This document shows positions 39,740 through 52,900 of a DNA stretch of 64,000 nt, one piece after another. The stretch comes from Leishmania mexicana MHOM/GT/2001/U1103 (lineage: Eukaryota; Euglenozoa; Kinetoplastea; Trypanosomatida; Trypanosomatidae). The translations under genes and the position numbers were made by a program. The notes beneath the pieces were generated by a model. It was not told the origin of the DNA and ran no database searches. It saw only the letters and a list, made by a program, of their open reading frames with translations. The stretch is from contig NC_018311.1 of assembly GCF_000234665.1 (NCBI RefSeq), positions 62,001 through 126,000 of the forward strand, given 5' to 3'. Within the stretch, counting starts at the first letter, position 1; each line of letters opens with the position of its first letter.

Positions 39740-40480
39740 GCGGGTGGCGGTCGTGACCACCGCGGTGCTTTCTTGGTGGCCAGATGACTGTGCGCGTATA
39801 TCTGTGAGCCTTTCATGGGGCCCTCCCGAGAACCTTGCGCAGGAAGTACATCATGGCTGGACCCTCGCGAGCACAACCCCATCAGAGGCAGTTAGAGAAG
39901 CACGGAAGACATGCAAACCATGCTCACCAGTGTGCCCTGTTCCTCTGCCGCACAGCGTGAGGTCCAACGCCGCGCCACCGCCGACCCTGTCACGGGCCCC
40001 ATCCGCGTGGTGCGAGGCACTGGTAGACACGCGTCACGGCAGTGCGCCGACCCAGTCACCCGAGGACGGCCCCTGCCCTCAAACTCTGCCCACCCACCCC
40101 GCACCTCGTAGGGCGCCGCACAGCCGCTCCCCCATCAGGCAGGCCGCAACGTGGTGCATCCTCCTCCCCTCTCGGGGGGTGGCTCGCAGGCGCCCCACAC
40201 CAGCAGGCGGTGCGGGGGTTGGGTGGCATGCGCTCGAGTCACGCGGACACTTTTTGCCTATCCGATGATACCCACAAACACGCTCACTGCCGCAGCTCGC
40301 CCCGACGCCCACGCCGTCCAGGGCCCGCCCGCCGACATCCGCAGCGATGACTCGCGCTGACTCGCCCACGTCGTAGGCACTTGACGCCGGCACCACCAGT
40401 AGTGGCTCGGCATTTGGCGGGGAGGGGAGGGGGGGCTGCTCGCGGTACCGCACGAGCGCCAGCACACCGACCCCGCGGTA
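39740..40480 (-). repeat. Candidate SIDER-type retroposon block
   Basis: About 0.7 kb of GC-rich, low-microsatellite sequence sits inside a 3' UTR. This is the size and place of Leishmania SIDER elements, truncated DIRE-derived retroposons of about 0.55 kb found mainly in 3' UTRs, some of which affect mRNA stability. I have no reliable consensus to compare it with, so the call rests on size, location and contrast of composition. It may equally be unique UTR sequence. Orientation is assumed, not seen. Confidence 0.3.
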
Positions 40481-40898
40481 AGAACGGAAGAGAAAACACA
40501 AAACGTAGACAAGCACACGCGCAGACGTCGGGAGGGAGGGAATGGTGTGCAGCGTGCGCGGTGTCAGAGAGGATTAGCAGCCCAGACCGACATGTGCGTG
40601 CGTGTGCGTGCGTGCCGAGGAAGAGCAAGCGATAACGGGAAAAGGGCTGAAGCGAGTCAGAGACTCTGCGAATTCATGGACGCGCAGATGTATAGGGAAG
40701 AGAACGGCCAGTAGTCGCACATCAACCCAACACAGGCGGAGGATGAGGGGGAGAGGAGAGAGAAGGGGAGCGCGTGTGGCGTGCAGCCACGGATGCCCGC
40801 ATGTAAACATATCGCGCGGTGGGGAAGCGGAAAACACTTTTAGATGAGGGAAGGGAAGGGGGAGACGACGAAAGATCGGGTGCAGCACCCACCCCACA

Positions 40899-40899
40899 C

Positions 40900-40929
<30 letters not shown>
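40899..40929. repeat. (CA)n microsatellite
   Basis: About 30 bases of alternating CA/AC (to ACACACATACAC) in the 3' UTR of the deacetylase-like gene. Confidence 0.9.
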
Positions 40930-40932
<3 letters not shown>

Positions 40933-41187
40933 CTCCCGCACGCAGTCGTTGCACGGCCACTTTTCCTTTCCGCTAAAGACTGCTTGCCGGCGTGCAGCAC
41001 CCCGATGCTCGTGCGATGGGGCACACGCCGAGAACGAGAGAGAGGACGTGCGGCGGGCGTGAGCGCGTAGAGAAAGATGGATGTAGACAGCGAGAGCAGG
41101 CGTAGCCAACACCGCCATGTGCAGCCTCGGCGCCACCCTCACTCGGCCCCCACCGGCGTAGCCTGCACCACTCCGCAAGCTACACGC

Positions 41188-42381
41188 TCACAGCTGGCTC
41201 GCCTCGCTCCCGCCGCACATCAGCTGCACCACGCGCCGCATGACCAACAGGCCCTTGTCCAGCTGCTCCAGCGACACAAACTCGTTCGCCTTGTGTGCCT
41301 GTTCAATGTTGCCGGGGCCGCACACAACGGAGTTGATGCCAGCGGCCTGGTACTCGCCCGCCTCTGTGCAGAAAGATACCTTCGTCACCATCGGACGCTC
41401 AGGGTTGGCAGCCAGGAGGGCCTTCACGACCGACGCATCCTTATTCCCGCCAAAGGGCGCGACTTCGCCGCGCTTCACCACCTCCATGCCTCCCTCCGGG
41501 CACGCCAGCTTCACGCGCTCCGTCTCCGCGCCGATGAAGTCCCAGACCTCCTCCTTAATAACAGATGCAGGGTGAGATGGCACGTTGCGGAACTCGAAGC
41601 CCAGCGAGCACTCTGCAGGGATGGTATTCATGGCGTTGCCGCCGGTCGTGAGAGCCGGACAGAGGGTCGTGTGGGTGATGTTGAAGCCCTCCTCGAAGGG
41701 GCCCTGGCGGGCGAAGCGATCACGCATCTCGAAAAGCTTCTGCAACACGCGCATCGCAGGCTCGATGGCGTTGTACCCGGCGGTCTGCAGCGAAGAGTGC
41801 GCAGCCTTGCCTTTGAAGGTGATGTAGCTGTAGAAGATGCCCTTGTGCGCAACTACGAGGTCCAGCATTGTCGGCTCGCCAACGATGCAGCCCTCGCACT
41901 TCTTCAGATCGCTTCCCCGCTCGCGCATCAGCTGTCGCACGCCGTCGAACGTCGTCTCCTCGTCGTACGTCAGCGCAATTTGCACAGGCTTCCGCGGCGG
42001 CGCATGCACCCACTCCGGCACAAGTGCAAGGCACACCGCAATGAACGCCTTCATGTCGCACGACCCGCGCCCGTAAAGGTTGCCATCGCGCTCCGTCAGC
42101 ACGAACGGGTCACTTGCCCACTTCTGCCCGTCCACTGGCACAACATCGGTATGCCCGCTCAGGATCAGCCCGCCTTCCACGCTGCCATCCGCGCTTGGCA
42201 GCGTCGCCAACAGGTTTGCGTGGATCCCGTCCGCCGACCGCATCACCGTCACGTGCTTCACGCCGCACGCCGCAAGGTACCCTTGCACGTACTCGATCAG
42301 CGGCAGGTTCGTGCGCGCACTTACCGTTTCGAAGCCAACCAGCTTCGCCAGCATATCACGCACATGTTGAAGGGAGGCCAT
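41188..42381 (-). CDS. Acetylornithine deacetylase-like M20 metallohydrolase
   Basis: This 397-aa protein is of the ArgE/DapE/M20 zinc peptidase family. Bacterial ArgE removes acetyl from N-acetylornithine. Metal-site residues are in order: His77 in SGHTDVVPVDG, Asp109 in GRGSCDMKAF, Glu141/Glu142 in TYDEETTFDGV, Glu169 in IVGEPT, and His363 in GPGNIEQAHKANEFV. GKAAHSSL is the dimerisation-domain histidine motif. Length and motif wording (CDMKAFIA, IGEPT, GPGxIxQAHKxxE) are those of ArgE rather than DapE or carnosinase. I chose 42381 because it begins right before the catalytic domain, lies 98 bases after a CT tract plus AG, and gives a typical ArgE length; the 142 extra codons up to 42807 have no family match. 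As no other acetylated-ornithine pathway gene is visible here, the physiological substrate is uncertain. Confidence 0.9.
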   Translation of the reverse strand: MASLQHVRDMLAKLVGFETVSARTNLPLIEYVQGYLAACGVKHVTVMRSADGIHANLLATLPSADGSVEGGLILSGHTDVVPVDGQKWASDPFVLTERDGNLYGRGSCDMKAFIAVCLALVPEWVHAPPRKPVQIALTYDEETTFDGVRQLMRERGSDLKKCEGCIVGEPTMLDLVVAHKGIFYSYITFKGKAAHSSLQTAGYNAIEPAMRVLQKLFEMRDRFARQGPFEEGFNITHTTLCPALTTGGNAMNTIPAECSLGFEFRNVPSHPASVIKEEVWDFIGAETERVKLACPEGGMEVVKRGEVAPFGGNKDASVVKALLAANPERPMVTKVSFCTEAGEYQAAGINSVVCGPGNIEQAHKANEFVSLEQLDKGLLVMRRVVQLMCGGSEASQL

Positions 42382-42996
42382 TGTTCCTGGAGAGCGGCCG
42401 GAGTGTGGGGTCGATAGCGAGCGGAAGCAGAATCCCAGGAAGCGATAGAAGCGGCTGCAGAGAATGGCGTGACGAATTTCTAGAGAGGAGGAAGAGGAGG
42501 AGGCAGGCAGAGGAGGTGAATTCGGTGAGAGACCAGCTGAGATGCCCCGTGCAGGTGCTGCACGCCACGCATGATCGCGGGTGCCCATCACGTGGCATAG
42601 TACACGCCAAAAGAAAGGGTGGGAGGAGCAGGCACCATGTCGCCCCCTCCCCTCGCAGCGAACCTGGCAGTGTTCGATGCGGGCAGATGCACACGCTCTC
42701 GCACTGCATGCAACGCATGCAGTGCCACTCGATACACATCGGTCCATCTGGTCAGTGCAGCTCAGAGACAGCGAGCGGGTGGCACACATGCCGCCGGCGA
42801 CTCTCATCAGCCGCGCAAACGTATCACGCTACTAATCTACATACACGCACACAAGCACAGAGGGAGCGAGGGAGCGACAACGCGGCAGGCGGGGGGAGGG
42901 GGGGTCCAGAACAAAGAGGAAAAGCGCCGGCACAGATTCACGCCCACGCGCACACGCCTCTGCCCCCTCCCCCTCCCCCCTCCCCCCACTCTACTA
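42382..42996. other. Intergenic, 615 bases
   Basis: This is the HECT ligase 3' UTR and the leader of the deacetylase-like gene. Beyond the acceptor it has C-rich runs at 42960-42988 on the plus strand, just after the HECT stop. No gene seen. Confidence 0.45.
42480..42512 (-). promoter_or_regulatory. Predicted spliced-leader acceptor of the deacetylase-like gene
   Basis: A coding-strand tract of CCTCCTCCTCTTCCTCCTCTC type runs from about 42512 to 42482 and is followed directly by AG at 42481-42480. This is one of the strongest acceptor-like sites in the window and excludes the ATG at 42807. Confidence 0.5.
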
Positions 42997-45900
42997 CTAC
43001 ACCATCGTGAAGCCCATGCTACCGTACGTGATCGCCAGCATCAGCTTTTCCTTGAGCACCGCAGCTGAGGTGTAGACGGGCAGGTCGATCTTGTTGAAGC
43101 ACGTGTGCGCCTGCGGCAGGAGGTCCTCCTTGGTTACGGCCCAGCGGCTGATGGTGAAGGGCAGCGAGCGGCCGTTCGATCCTTCGAGATGGCCGAAGCC
43201 GCCGTGTGGCACCTTTGACGAGCCGGTAGTGAACTGCAGAAGGTTCGCCAGGTCCTCCTTGCTCATGGAGCCGACCGCCTCCCAGAACCAGCGCACCTGC
43301 GGCGACGTGCTGCTGTAGCCCTCGTACACGGTGTGCGTGCGCAGGTCCTCGATGTCGATGTTGGGCATGCCACTGATGACCAGCTCCAGCTCCAGCTCCG
43401 TGAAGCACTGGATCTCACGACGGGGGATCACCGAATAGAAACCCTTCAGGAAGCGCAGCAGCTGGTCCTCCGTGCGCTTGGTCATGTAAAACTCGCACAG
43501 GAGGCGGACGTACTGCTGCTTGTTACCGTTCGTCACGGCTGTGTCCTTACCGTTCGGCTCCAACTCCGCCTCCTCCACCGAGCCGAAGCGGTCATAGTTA
43601 ACGGCGAAGGTCAGGCCGAGGTCTGTGACGTCGTTCTCCATGATCCAGTTGAGGTTTGTGTACAGCTCCTGGTCAAAGCTCTGCAGGTCGGAGAAGACAG
43701 GGCGGTGGCCGATGATGTGCCGATAGAACGCGCGCGTGAAGTGGACATCGATCGGGACGTTGTGCGCGATCGCCAGCCCCGTCACGACGCCCGCAAACTG
43801 AAAGTACTCGAGGTGGTTCGGGTTCACGCTGGAGAACGGGTTCGGCTGGAACGAAATACTATCCTGCGAGTGGATGAAGAGTGCGTACCTCTCGTCCACA
43901 ATGGCCTCGGAGAGGAGCTGCAGCCACTCCCGCGTCAGGCCGCCGGCGTCGGCGCCTTCCTCGCCATGGAAGCGGATGTGCAGCTGGCCGCCAAAGGACT
44001 TGACCTTCTGCAGCTCCTTGAAGCTATCGAGCAGGCAAGTCTGGCGGTTCACGCGCAACAGAATGTTCGGCCCACGCCGCGAGCCCAGCCGCCGCCGGAA
44101 GTCCGTCAGCTTGAAGTTGAAGTCGATCAAGTTGGGCTCGTACTTGAGAAAGGCGAAGCTGTCCTTCAGGAGGTTACCATCCCAGTGCAAGAGCGTGTTC
44201 AGCGTCGTGCGGTTCTCCTCCAGCACCATTCGCACCACACGCGGCAGCCGACGGTGCTGCAGCTCCTCAGCGCTCTTCAGCCCTTCTTCGGACAATCGCG
44301 TGCCGGCGGCCGTCATCCACTGCGCTGCATCCGGCCGCTCTGCCAACTCGCGCACCGCGCGGTCCGACACAGACGACGGCTTCGTCGAGGCGTGCAGGAA
44401 GTGCTCCGTCTCTCCAGCTAAGCTGCTGCGACTGTCCGTCAGGGTGCGTGCGCTCGAAGAGGCGCCGAGCAGCCGTGACTCGCTCAGGTGGTACTTGCAG
44501 AAGGTTTGGAGGATGGATGAGACACACGAGGGCAGCGGGAGGACCTCTTTTGGTGCCACGTGCTCCAGCAGCGTCGACACGTCGAGCAGGTACGCCTGGC
44601 TTGCCCGCCACAGCATTGTGAAGGCGCGCGGCTCGGAGCGCATGGTGGCCACGTAGGGTTCGAAGAGCAGCTGGATGGCGTCGCCCTCGCTGTTCTTGAT
44701 GTCGAGCTTGACGAGAAGCGCCATGACAGTGTCGGTGTCGAATACGTAGCCCTCGGGGATGCTCAGCTGCTGCCATGTATGGCGGCCAGAGAGCCCGCTC
44801 ACGCTCGTGGCACCGCCCGACTGCGACCTCGTCGGGGCAGACGCAGCCACGCCGACCCCGGCACTGTGGCCGTTGCTTCTGGGCCTCGGGTGCAAGATTG
44901 CGTACACCTCCTGGCGGAACTCGTCTCGCGCCGCCTTCAACGCGCGCACCCTGGCCTCGGCCAGCTCGACGAGCTCCTGCTCCAGGAGCTGAATGGGGCT
45001 TACACATGTACTGGCAGTGCCGCTGTGCAGCGACCCGGCGTCAGCAGAGAACAAGCTAACGCCCTCACGAGCCCCGCACTCTTGCAGACCAAACGACATG
45101 AGATGCACCACGTTCATCGCAACGTCGGACCGGCAGAGCGGGTGTCGCAGCAGCCGCATCATCGAGGTGACCGTCTCTGGCACGTTTTGCAGCATGAGGG
45201 CTGCCGCCCGCCGCGTGCGCTGCTGCATCTCCGCGAGTGTCAGGCGCTCGCGCGAGCAGTTGGCGCAGAGGTCGTACTGACAGGAGGCGCAGTGGAAGCA
45301 GTAGTCAAAGCCCGGGTTGACACCGCACACGTTGCACACGTAGCCGCCGTCCTCGTAGTTGGTCAGGAGGCGGATGTTGGTCCACCGAAGTCGGTGTGGA
45401 TGCCGCGGGTGCGCGATGAGGGTTTCTGTGAGCAGCTCGCGGGCGTTGGGGTCGGCGCCGCTGGCCAACTCGTTGTCCTCTGAGGCGGTGGACATGGAGC
45501 GCTGGCAGCGCAGAAGCTGCTGCAGCAGCTTGTCCAGTGCCAGCGCAAAGCTGGGCACGTGCACGTGCTGCCGCGCGACTCGCCACAGTCGGTTCCACAG
45601 ACCGCGCTGCACCGCACGTTGCTCAGCCGCGTCCAACGGGGCGTCCAGCGGCTTCAGAGTGGCTGTGTCAACGGTGTTGTCGGGTAACAGGAAAAAGGCG
45701 GACACCATGGATTGGTTCTGCTTCACGAGGGACACGAAGAGCGTCGTGACGTCTTTGATGAGCTGCCGGTTCGCGGCCAGCTCGCTCGTCGACAACGGGC
45801 GCGGGGAGTGGGACGACGACGTACCGGGCGTGGACGGTGACGCGCGAGCGGCGGCCCTGGGGTTGGTGGTAGCAGTGGCGGGCCTGCCAAAGCCCGTCGC

Positions 45901-46892
45901 GCTGTCGGGCAACGCATCCTCCGCTGTCGTCGTCGGAGTGGCTGCCATCAAGTCTAGCAGTTGGCAGGCGATTCGCACCGCCGTGCCTGTGTCGGACATA
46001 AGCAGCTGCATGAAGCGCTGCAGCTCCTGGTCCAAGCAACTGATGCCCGTCAGCAGGTTGCACGGCAGCGCTAGCGGCGCCGTCGCCCGCAGCCGTAGCA
46101 GCTCGATGCAGCGAGCGACAATGTCCTCTGGCACATCAGGTAAGGGAAGGGCGAGCGGGTGGTATACTGTTTCCTGCACTGGCACCATGGACTCACTCAG
46201 CGCTGCGAGCGACGTTGATGGCGACGCCGCCGCGTGTGATCCGGGGACGGAGCGCTCGGTGGCAAAGGCGCCACCGCCGCCGCCAGACAGCGTGTGCGGT
46301 GGTGGGGACAGTGGTGACACAGACAAGTCTGATGCCACCACGTCCGCGGACGGTGGCAGCTGCAACGACGGGAACTGCGGCAGATGGTAGTGACCCGCAC
46401 CAGCGGTGCCGCTGGCAGCTGCCATCGGGGCACCGCGTGGCGGAGCGCGGCGCATCATGGTGTTGTTGCCACGGTGCACACCATGCCGGTGGTTAAACAT
46501 CATGACCTCACGCATCGCATCATCGTCACGCAGCGGCGACAGCATGAGCCCGGGACCGCTCACCTCAGCGGCTCTGCCTGGGTAGACACTCACGAAGTGC
46601 GATGTGGACGAAGACGTCGGGCGCTCGAGTGCCTGCAACACCATCTCGCACCGGTACAGCCGGCGTGCCAAGAAAAGCTCGTGATTCACCACCTCGTACA
46701 GCGGGGTGGGAGAACCGAACATGACTCTCATCACCCCCTCGACCGTCTCCATGTCCCGCAGAGCCGGCAAACTGGTGCGGATGCCAGACGCAACGGTCGC
46801 TGCCGTCGCCGCCGCCGTTGCACCGCTCCCCCTTGCATCCCACGTGGCGTCCCAGGCACCCAGCATCCACAAGCGCGACTGGCGCTGGTTCG

Positions 46893-46932
<40 letters not shown>

Positions 46933-49900
46933 CAGTTGCTCTGCCTGCTCGCGCTGATGCTGGCGCCGCTCCTGTTCGCGCTGCGCGGCCTGCTCAGCCT
47001 CCTCGCGCGCTCGCTCTACCTCGGCGCGCAACTCCGTCGCCTCCCGTAGGACCTCAGGGTAGGAGCGAAGAAGCTCCAGGTCGCATTGCAGCAGCAGGTC
47101 GTGGCGTGTCTCGGCATCAACGAGGAGAAGCGTTTGGTACAGTTCGCTGGCGTTGTTGTCGGCGCCTGTCACCCGCACCCACCGCGCCTCCACCTCCATG
47201 GCGTGCCGCTGCGCATCCTCCGGTATCGAGTTCAGAAAGCCCGGGTACAAACGGGTGCGCTGCCCTCGCACCTCACGCTCGTCGGCGCCGCGGAGCAGGT
47301 TCATGCTGTCGAACAAGATCTCGCTGCGGACGTCCTCGGGCATCTCAATCAGAAACTGCGGGTTGAGGGTGCCCTCCCACGGCTCCGGCGCCGCTGGTGG
47401 CGCTGGCGCAGGCGTAGCGGCAGCTACTGCGGCCCCGTTCGTCGGCTGCTCCGACGCAGCGGATGCTCTCTCCGCGGAGGCCTGCGGCAGTAGTGGGTCT
47501 GCTGAGGAGGTGATGTGGGCGTTGGCGTCGCCCGCCGCGAAAAGGGCCAGGATGCGTGCGGTGAGCACGTCGATACTTGTATCAGGCTCGCTGGCTGTGG
47601 TTGGCTCTGTCTGTACCTCCGCTGTGCCTGCCGTGTTGCCTGACTCGGGTGCTGGTCGCTGCGACGTGCCAGCGGTCGCGGGAGACGTCGCATCGAGAGA
47701 AGCGCTCTCGGCGGCCGCAGGGCCCCGGCTCGTGGTGTTTCGCACTGTGGTATCCCAGGGCGAGCGTGAGTCGCGTCCGCGACGCATGACCTGGTCGCTC
47801 GGGGTGTTCTCTATCCCAGCCGCCGCCGAGAAGGGTGATGGCAAAGGGGTGGACGACAGTGGGCGGCGCAGCAGCGGCCGCTGCTGCAACGCGGAAGCCG
47901 GTGCCACGGTGGTAGTGACACGCGACGTGGCAAGATTGTGCTGAGGGGAAGGACTGCCAGAGTCGTCGGTGGTGCCAACGCGACGCTGGTGTACCTCCCC
48001 CAATAACCGGTACGCCAGGTCGGCGCTGCTGTCATTGCTGTCGCCACTATGTTGGTTTGCCTCCAGCGCCGGCACCTCCACCGGTGCCTCCTCCTCGAAC
48101 GCGTGCAGCACCGGCAGCGGCGGGGTCTCCGTCTCCACCACGTTATGAGCTGCCAGGGGGCGCACTGCCAGCAAGATGGCGCGATAAGCGCACGCTGCAA
48201 AACTCTGTGCCCGCTCCATCGCCGTAGCCGCTGCTGCGGGACGCCCAACCGGATCGTCGTTGAGGTATGTGAGGCTGCCAGGCGTCTGCTGTGCCAGCCC
48301 ATGGCGCAAGGCCCCGGAGTCGCCGCCGCCGGTAGCCATCGCCGGCGAATACATGTCAAGCAGCGCATCCTCGAGGTGGTCCCGCCCCGACAGCAAGTGC
48401 CCCGCGCCGTCGTCGTACAAGGACGCGTCGTCGTCTTCGTCATCCTCTTCCTCGTACGTCTCCTCCTCTTCATCCTCGTCGTCGTCTGGGGTGCTGCCGT
48501 CGTCCTCGCCGTTGTCGCCGTCGCCGCCTGCGTGCTCCTCCTCGGTGTGGCTGTCATCGTCGTCGTCGTCGTCGCCATCACCTTCCCCGCTGTGTCGACC
48601 GCCACCCGCGGCGGCCCGCGCGGAGCTCAGCGGGGACGGCACGAAGAAGCCGGGCATTTCCGGCTGACTGCGGAACAGGTTCTCCACATCGCCGTCCCCG
48701 TCCATGTCGGCACCGTCGTCGACCATGTCATCGGCAAAGAGGGCGCTGTCGTCTTCCTCGTCACCCTCCTCGTCGGGGCTCAAGTAGTCCTCCTCCGCGT
48801 CGTCGTCGTCTTCAACCGCCTCCTCAGCGCCGCCGTCGTCGTCGTCGTCGTGCCGGCGTCGCCGGTGACGCCTCATCGCCTCCTCGGCGCGCAGTGAGCG
48901 TATGACTGCTTCCTCGTATGCCGCCAGCGCCACCGAGCGGCGATGACGGTTGTCTTCCTCGTCGCTGCGGCCGCCGCGGACGGCATCGTCGTGCCCCGGC
49001 ACCAAAGATGTCTGCTGCGGGACAGCCGCGCCGACCAAAGCAGGCGGCGACGACAGCAATTGCGGTGGAGAGCGCCGCTGCTGCACGCTACCCTGCGCGC
49101 TCACATTCAGCTCCTCCTCGTTGCCGCCGTCGTCGTTCGGAACAGACCGCATCCCACCAGTGCGCCTCACCGGGTGCATGAGAGGCCATGTGTCGGTGCC
49201 TTCGACACCATTCGGCGCCGCGGGCCGCGGCGCTGCTCCGTCATGTCCCGCACGCTCACCGAATCCGCTGCCGCTATTGGCGCCGTCGTCACCGTCGTCG
49301 TCGCCACTCTCGTTGCCGTTGCCCTCCACGTCGCCCTCCTCCTGCTCTTCCTCAAAAGTGAGAAAGGCGTGCAGCGCATTCGCGTCCGCCGCCTCGGCGC
49401 CAACGCCGTGCTCACCTGCAAAGCTCGAGGTGATCTCGAGCACGTTGTCGCCTACTTGCACGGCGCCATCGCCGCTGCTGCGAATCGTGTCACGAGCGAG
49501 CAGTGCCTCCAGGTGGTCGAAGGCATGACGCAGGCCGGGTGGCGCGGCCGAGTCACGCAGCTGGGACGGCGGCCAGTCCAGCGTGTTCGCAAGCTCCGGC
49601 CCATGTAGGCCAGGGTATGGGCGGCGCAAGGAGGCAGGGACGTCACCCTGGCCCATCCACAAGCTCGTCCTCGACAATCCACGCGGCAGCCGATGTTGCT
49701 GCTGCTGCTGCTGCATGTCCTGCAGATGCGCCGCGTACCGCTTCTGAGACGGTGACAGCATCTCCGCCAGTTTGAACTCGCCCAAGGCGAGCAGCTGATG
49801 CGCGAGCAGCTGCAGCAGCGACGTTGCATCGCGGCCGTGCTCGCACGACTGCAGCAAGCACACGCGAAACAGCAGATCAAGAAGACCAAGGCGGCCAAGG

Positions 49901-52900
49901 TGGTCGAAGAAGCGTAGGAAGGACTCCTGCACAGCACTGCTGACGCCCATCCGCTGCTGAGTGGCTCGCTGACGGGCTGGCAGAGCCGCCGTCGCCGGCT
50001 GCGGGCTGCCACGCTCCAAGAAGCACAGCACATCGTGCAGGCAACGGATGAGTGTCTTCCTCGTGCAGCGCACTCTCTCCTCCGCCTCGACTTGCTGCTG
50101 CTGGGCTGCTGCTGCGAGGCCGTCACGCGTAGATGCGGCCACCGCCTCTTCGTTTGCGTCCCGATCACTGCCGACGGCGCTGTCGTTGCCAGAGCCCGAG
50201 ACGGCCTGAGACGAGGCCTCCGCCACCTCCACCCCCGTGACGAGGCAGCCGAGCGTGCGCACAACCACCTCCGATACAGCAATCGGGTCATGCGCGAAAA
50301 TGGCGGTCGCAAAGTCCACACTGCCGGTGATGTGGGGCCCGACACCGCTGGCGCCGCTGCTCCGACCCGCCTCCCCAAGTGCGGAGCAGAAGTACAGCGC
50401 GAGGGTGAGAAAGGGCGGCACAGCGATGACAGGCGGCCACCGCGACACTGCCGGTGCGCAGCGGTCAACGTTCGCCATGGATGTGGCAGGTCCGACTTCT
50501 TCCTCTCCACTGACGGCGGTCGTAGCAGCTAACGCCTCAGCGGAGCTGACAGGAGTGCCACGCGCGCCAGCAGTAGACGTGAGCAGCTCCGCGTACATAG
50601 CCGGCACTGGTACTTCAAAGCTAGGGGAGAGCAGCGCTTCGCACACGCCTGGAAGCTGCACCACGACGGCAAGCATGCTGGCGCCTTGCGTGGCGCGCCC
50701 TTGGCCGGCATCGACATTGCGGGCAAGGTGCTGCACAAAACACTGCACCCGCTCCACAAAGTCACGCGACGGCGTCGACGCCATACCACAGCGAGGTCGA
50801 CGCACCGCACGAGGGCTGTGGCCACGACCCCCGGCAGCAGTAGCACCTGCTGCTGGGGGCCGCGGTCGCACCCACACCCCCAGCCACGCCGCCGGCATCT
50901 CGCCCGCCGCCGCGCGCACCCACCGCACCTCGCAGTAGCGACGGAATGCGTGGTAGAAAGCGATAGGGTGGCGGATGATGTAGGGCTCCAGGTTGGCGAG
51001 GAAGATGCTGATGGGTATGAGATAGCGGTGCACGGTGATGGCGGCCTCGGCGTCGTCGTTATTCGCCGCCCCTGTAGCGCCACCGTCGGCGTGCAACTCC
51101 TCCTGCTCTGTCGACTCTGCAAGCTGCGATGATGGGGCTTGATGTCGCGCGCTGTTCGCTGACGGCACAGACACATGTGCCTGACTGCGGGGTCTCCGAT
51201 GGCTAAAGCTCTTCCGTGCTGTCGCCGCAGTCACCCTGCCCTCCTCGCGCGAAGGAGAAGACGGCTCCACCGGCGTGTTCGCCGACACACGCGTCAGCCG
51301 CAGGTGATGGGCAGACAGAGCGGCGTACGCCTTGTCGGTCAGTCGCCGCCCCTTGCGGTGCACCTGCACGGTGGTCCGCAGCACCGTCACCATGTGCTGC
51401 CACACGTCCTCCTCAAGGCGCATCATGTCAGTCAGCAGCAGCCCGCTCAGCAGCATGGCCTTCTCGCGATTCGGGGGATCGATGTGGGTGATGTACGCAC
51501 ACAGCACCGAGAGTGAGTCGACGCACCCGCTGGTGACATCAGCCGACGCATCGCGACTTGATGCGGGCGCCGTCGACCTTGCAGCAGCTGTGTATGTGGC
51601 CGCTGGTGGGGCGGGTAACCCCGCCGGGCGGTGGGTGCGCACAAGGTGCATGCACGTGGTGTAATAAGTCGAGAAGCATGTCAGCAGGAAGTGCACCATC
51701 ACCTCGTCCACGGCGCACTCCACCACCTCCACACGCGGGAGAGTGAGCCGCGCCGCCACCGCCTTCGCTGTGGTAACAGAGGCAGCAGCAGAAGCCGGCA
51801 GGACTCCTGAGAAGGGCAGCGCGGCGGCGGAGACAGGCGAGGCCACCGGCGACGAGGGAAACTGCGGGGAGGTCGAAAGCAGCCCGTCCAGCGAGCGGAT
51901 GTTGCCAGGGAGGGCAGAGAAAGAAACGCAGCCGGTGCTGCCCGGCTGCTGCTGCTGCTCCCTCTTCGCCGCCTCCGCGTCTGCCTTGTCGGCTGCCTCG
52001 TCGCGCAGTCGGGCGGCCATAAAATCGAATGCCATGCGCACCACCTCCTCGCATACATCGCGGCCAAACATGGCGCAGTGCGGAATGATGGAGCGACGCA
52101 ACGGATCGGCACGGAAGTCGGCGCTGGTGAGCGGGTTAAGAAGGCGGTGCCGCAGCGGTGACCGTTCGCGGCGGCTACCGCCAAAGGCGCCGGTGAGGTG
52201 GGTGAACACCCCCTGGGTCTCCTCGTCCATGTCGTCCCCGCCGTAGTCCAAGTCCCGCGGGCCGCTGAGGCCACCACGGAGCTGCTGCAGCGACGACGAC
52301 GATGGCGCGGGCCGCGCGGAGAGGGGCAGCCATGGCAAGCCCTCGCCTCGCAGCACCCGCTGGTAGTTCTCCGGTCCCGTGGCATCCGCCGTGACCAAAC
52401 CTGCTTGTGACGGCAATGCGCGCTCGCCAACGTCTGCACTCGTGCCATCTCGGTTGCCGATGCTGCCCTCATCGCCCCTGTTGCCGTGGGCAGCGCCGGG
52501 CGCGTCGCCTATCGTGCTGAGCCGCTCCCGCCGTGCCCGGTCGCCTTGCCAAGTGCGTCGCTCCACCTCGTATGGATTCTGGGGGCGGCTTCGCACCGTG
52601 TTGGGGTCGGCCGTGCCCGCCGACAAGGGCAACCGCACCACTCGTTGCGATGGCTGGTGCGCCTGTGGCTGCCGCCCAGTGCTCTGTGTCGGGTCGCTGG
52701 CGGCTGAGGAGGCGTGCGGCCGCACAGCAGCATGCCCCTCCGCCTCCGCCACCTCCCCTGCGTTCTCCTCCGATGCCGCCTCCGCAGCGCTACTCGCGCT
52801 CCGTGCGGCAGTGGCGGTGGCGGGCATTGCCAGTGGGCACGGGAACCCGTGGTGCTCCAGCACCGAGAGTACCTCGTCCAGTGCATGCTGCGTACCCGAG

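Larger units (their letters stand above)
39114..41187. other. 2.07-kb intergenic region
   Basis: This is the 3' UTR of the deacetylase-like gene and the homoserine dehydrogenase leader. It contains a (CA)n at 40899-40929, a CT tract on the coding strand at about 39380-39366, and a GC-rich non-repetitive block (about 39740-40480) that differs in texture from the purine-rich UTR on either side (listed separately). No gene-like ORF. Confidence 0.45.

Noticed and set aside
41077..42417. 446-codon plus-strand ORF
   Set aside because: Exact antisense of the deacetylase-like gene; His/Arg/Leu-rich shadow produced by GC-biased third positions.
43333..44421. 362-codon plus-strand ORF
   Set aside because: Antisense shadow of the HECT catalytic domain, no motif of its own.
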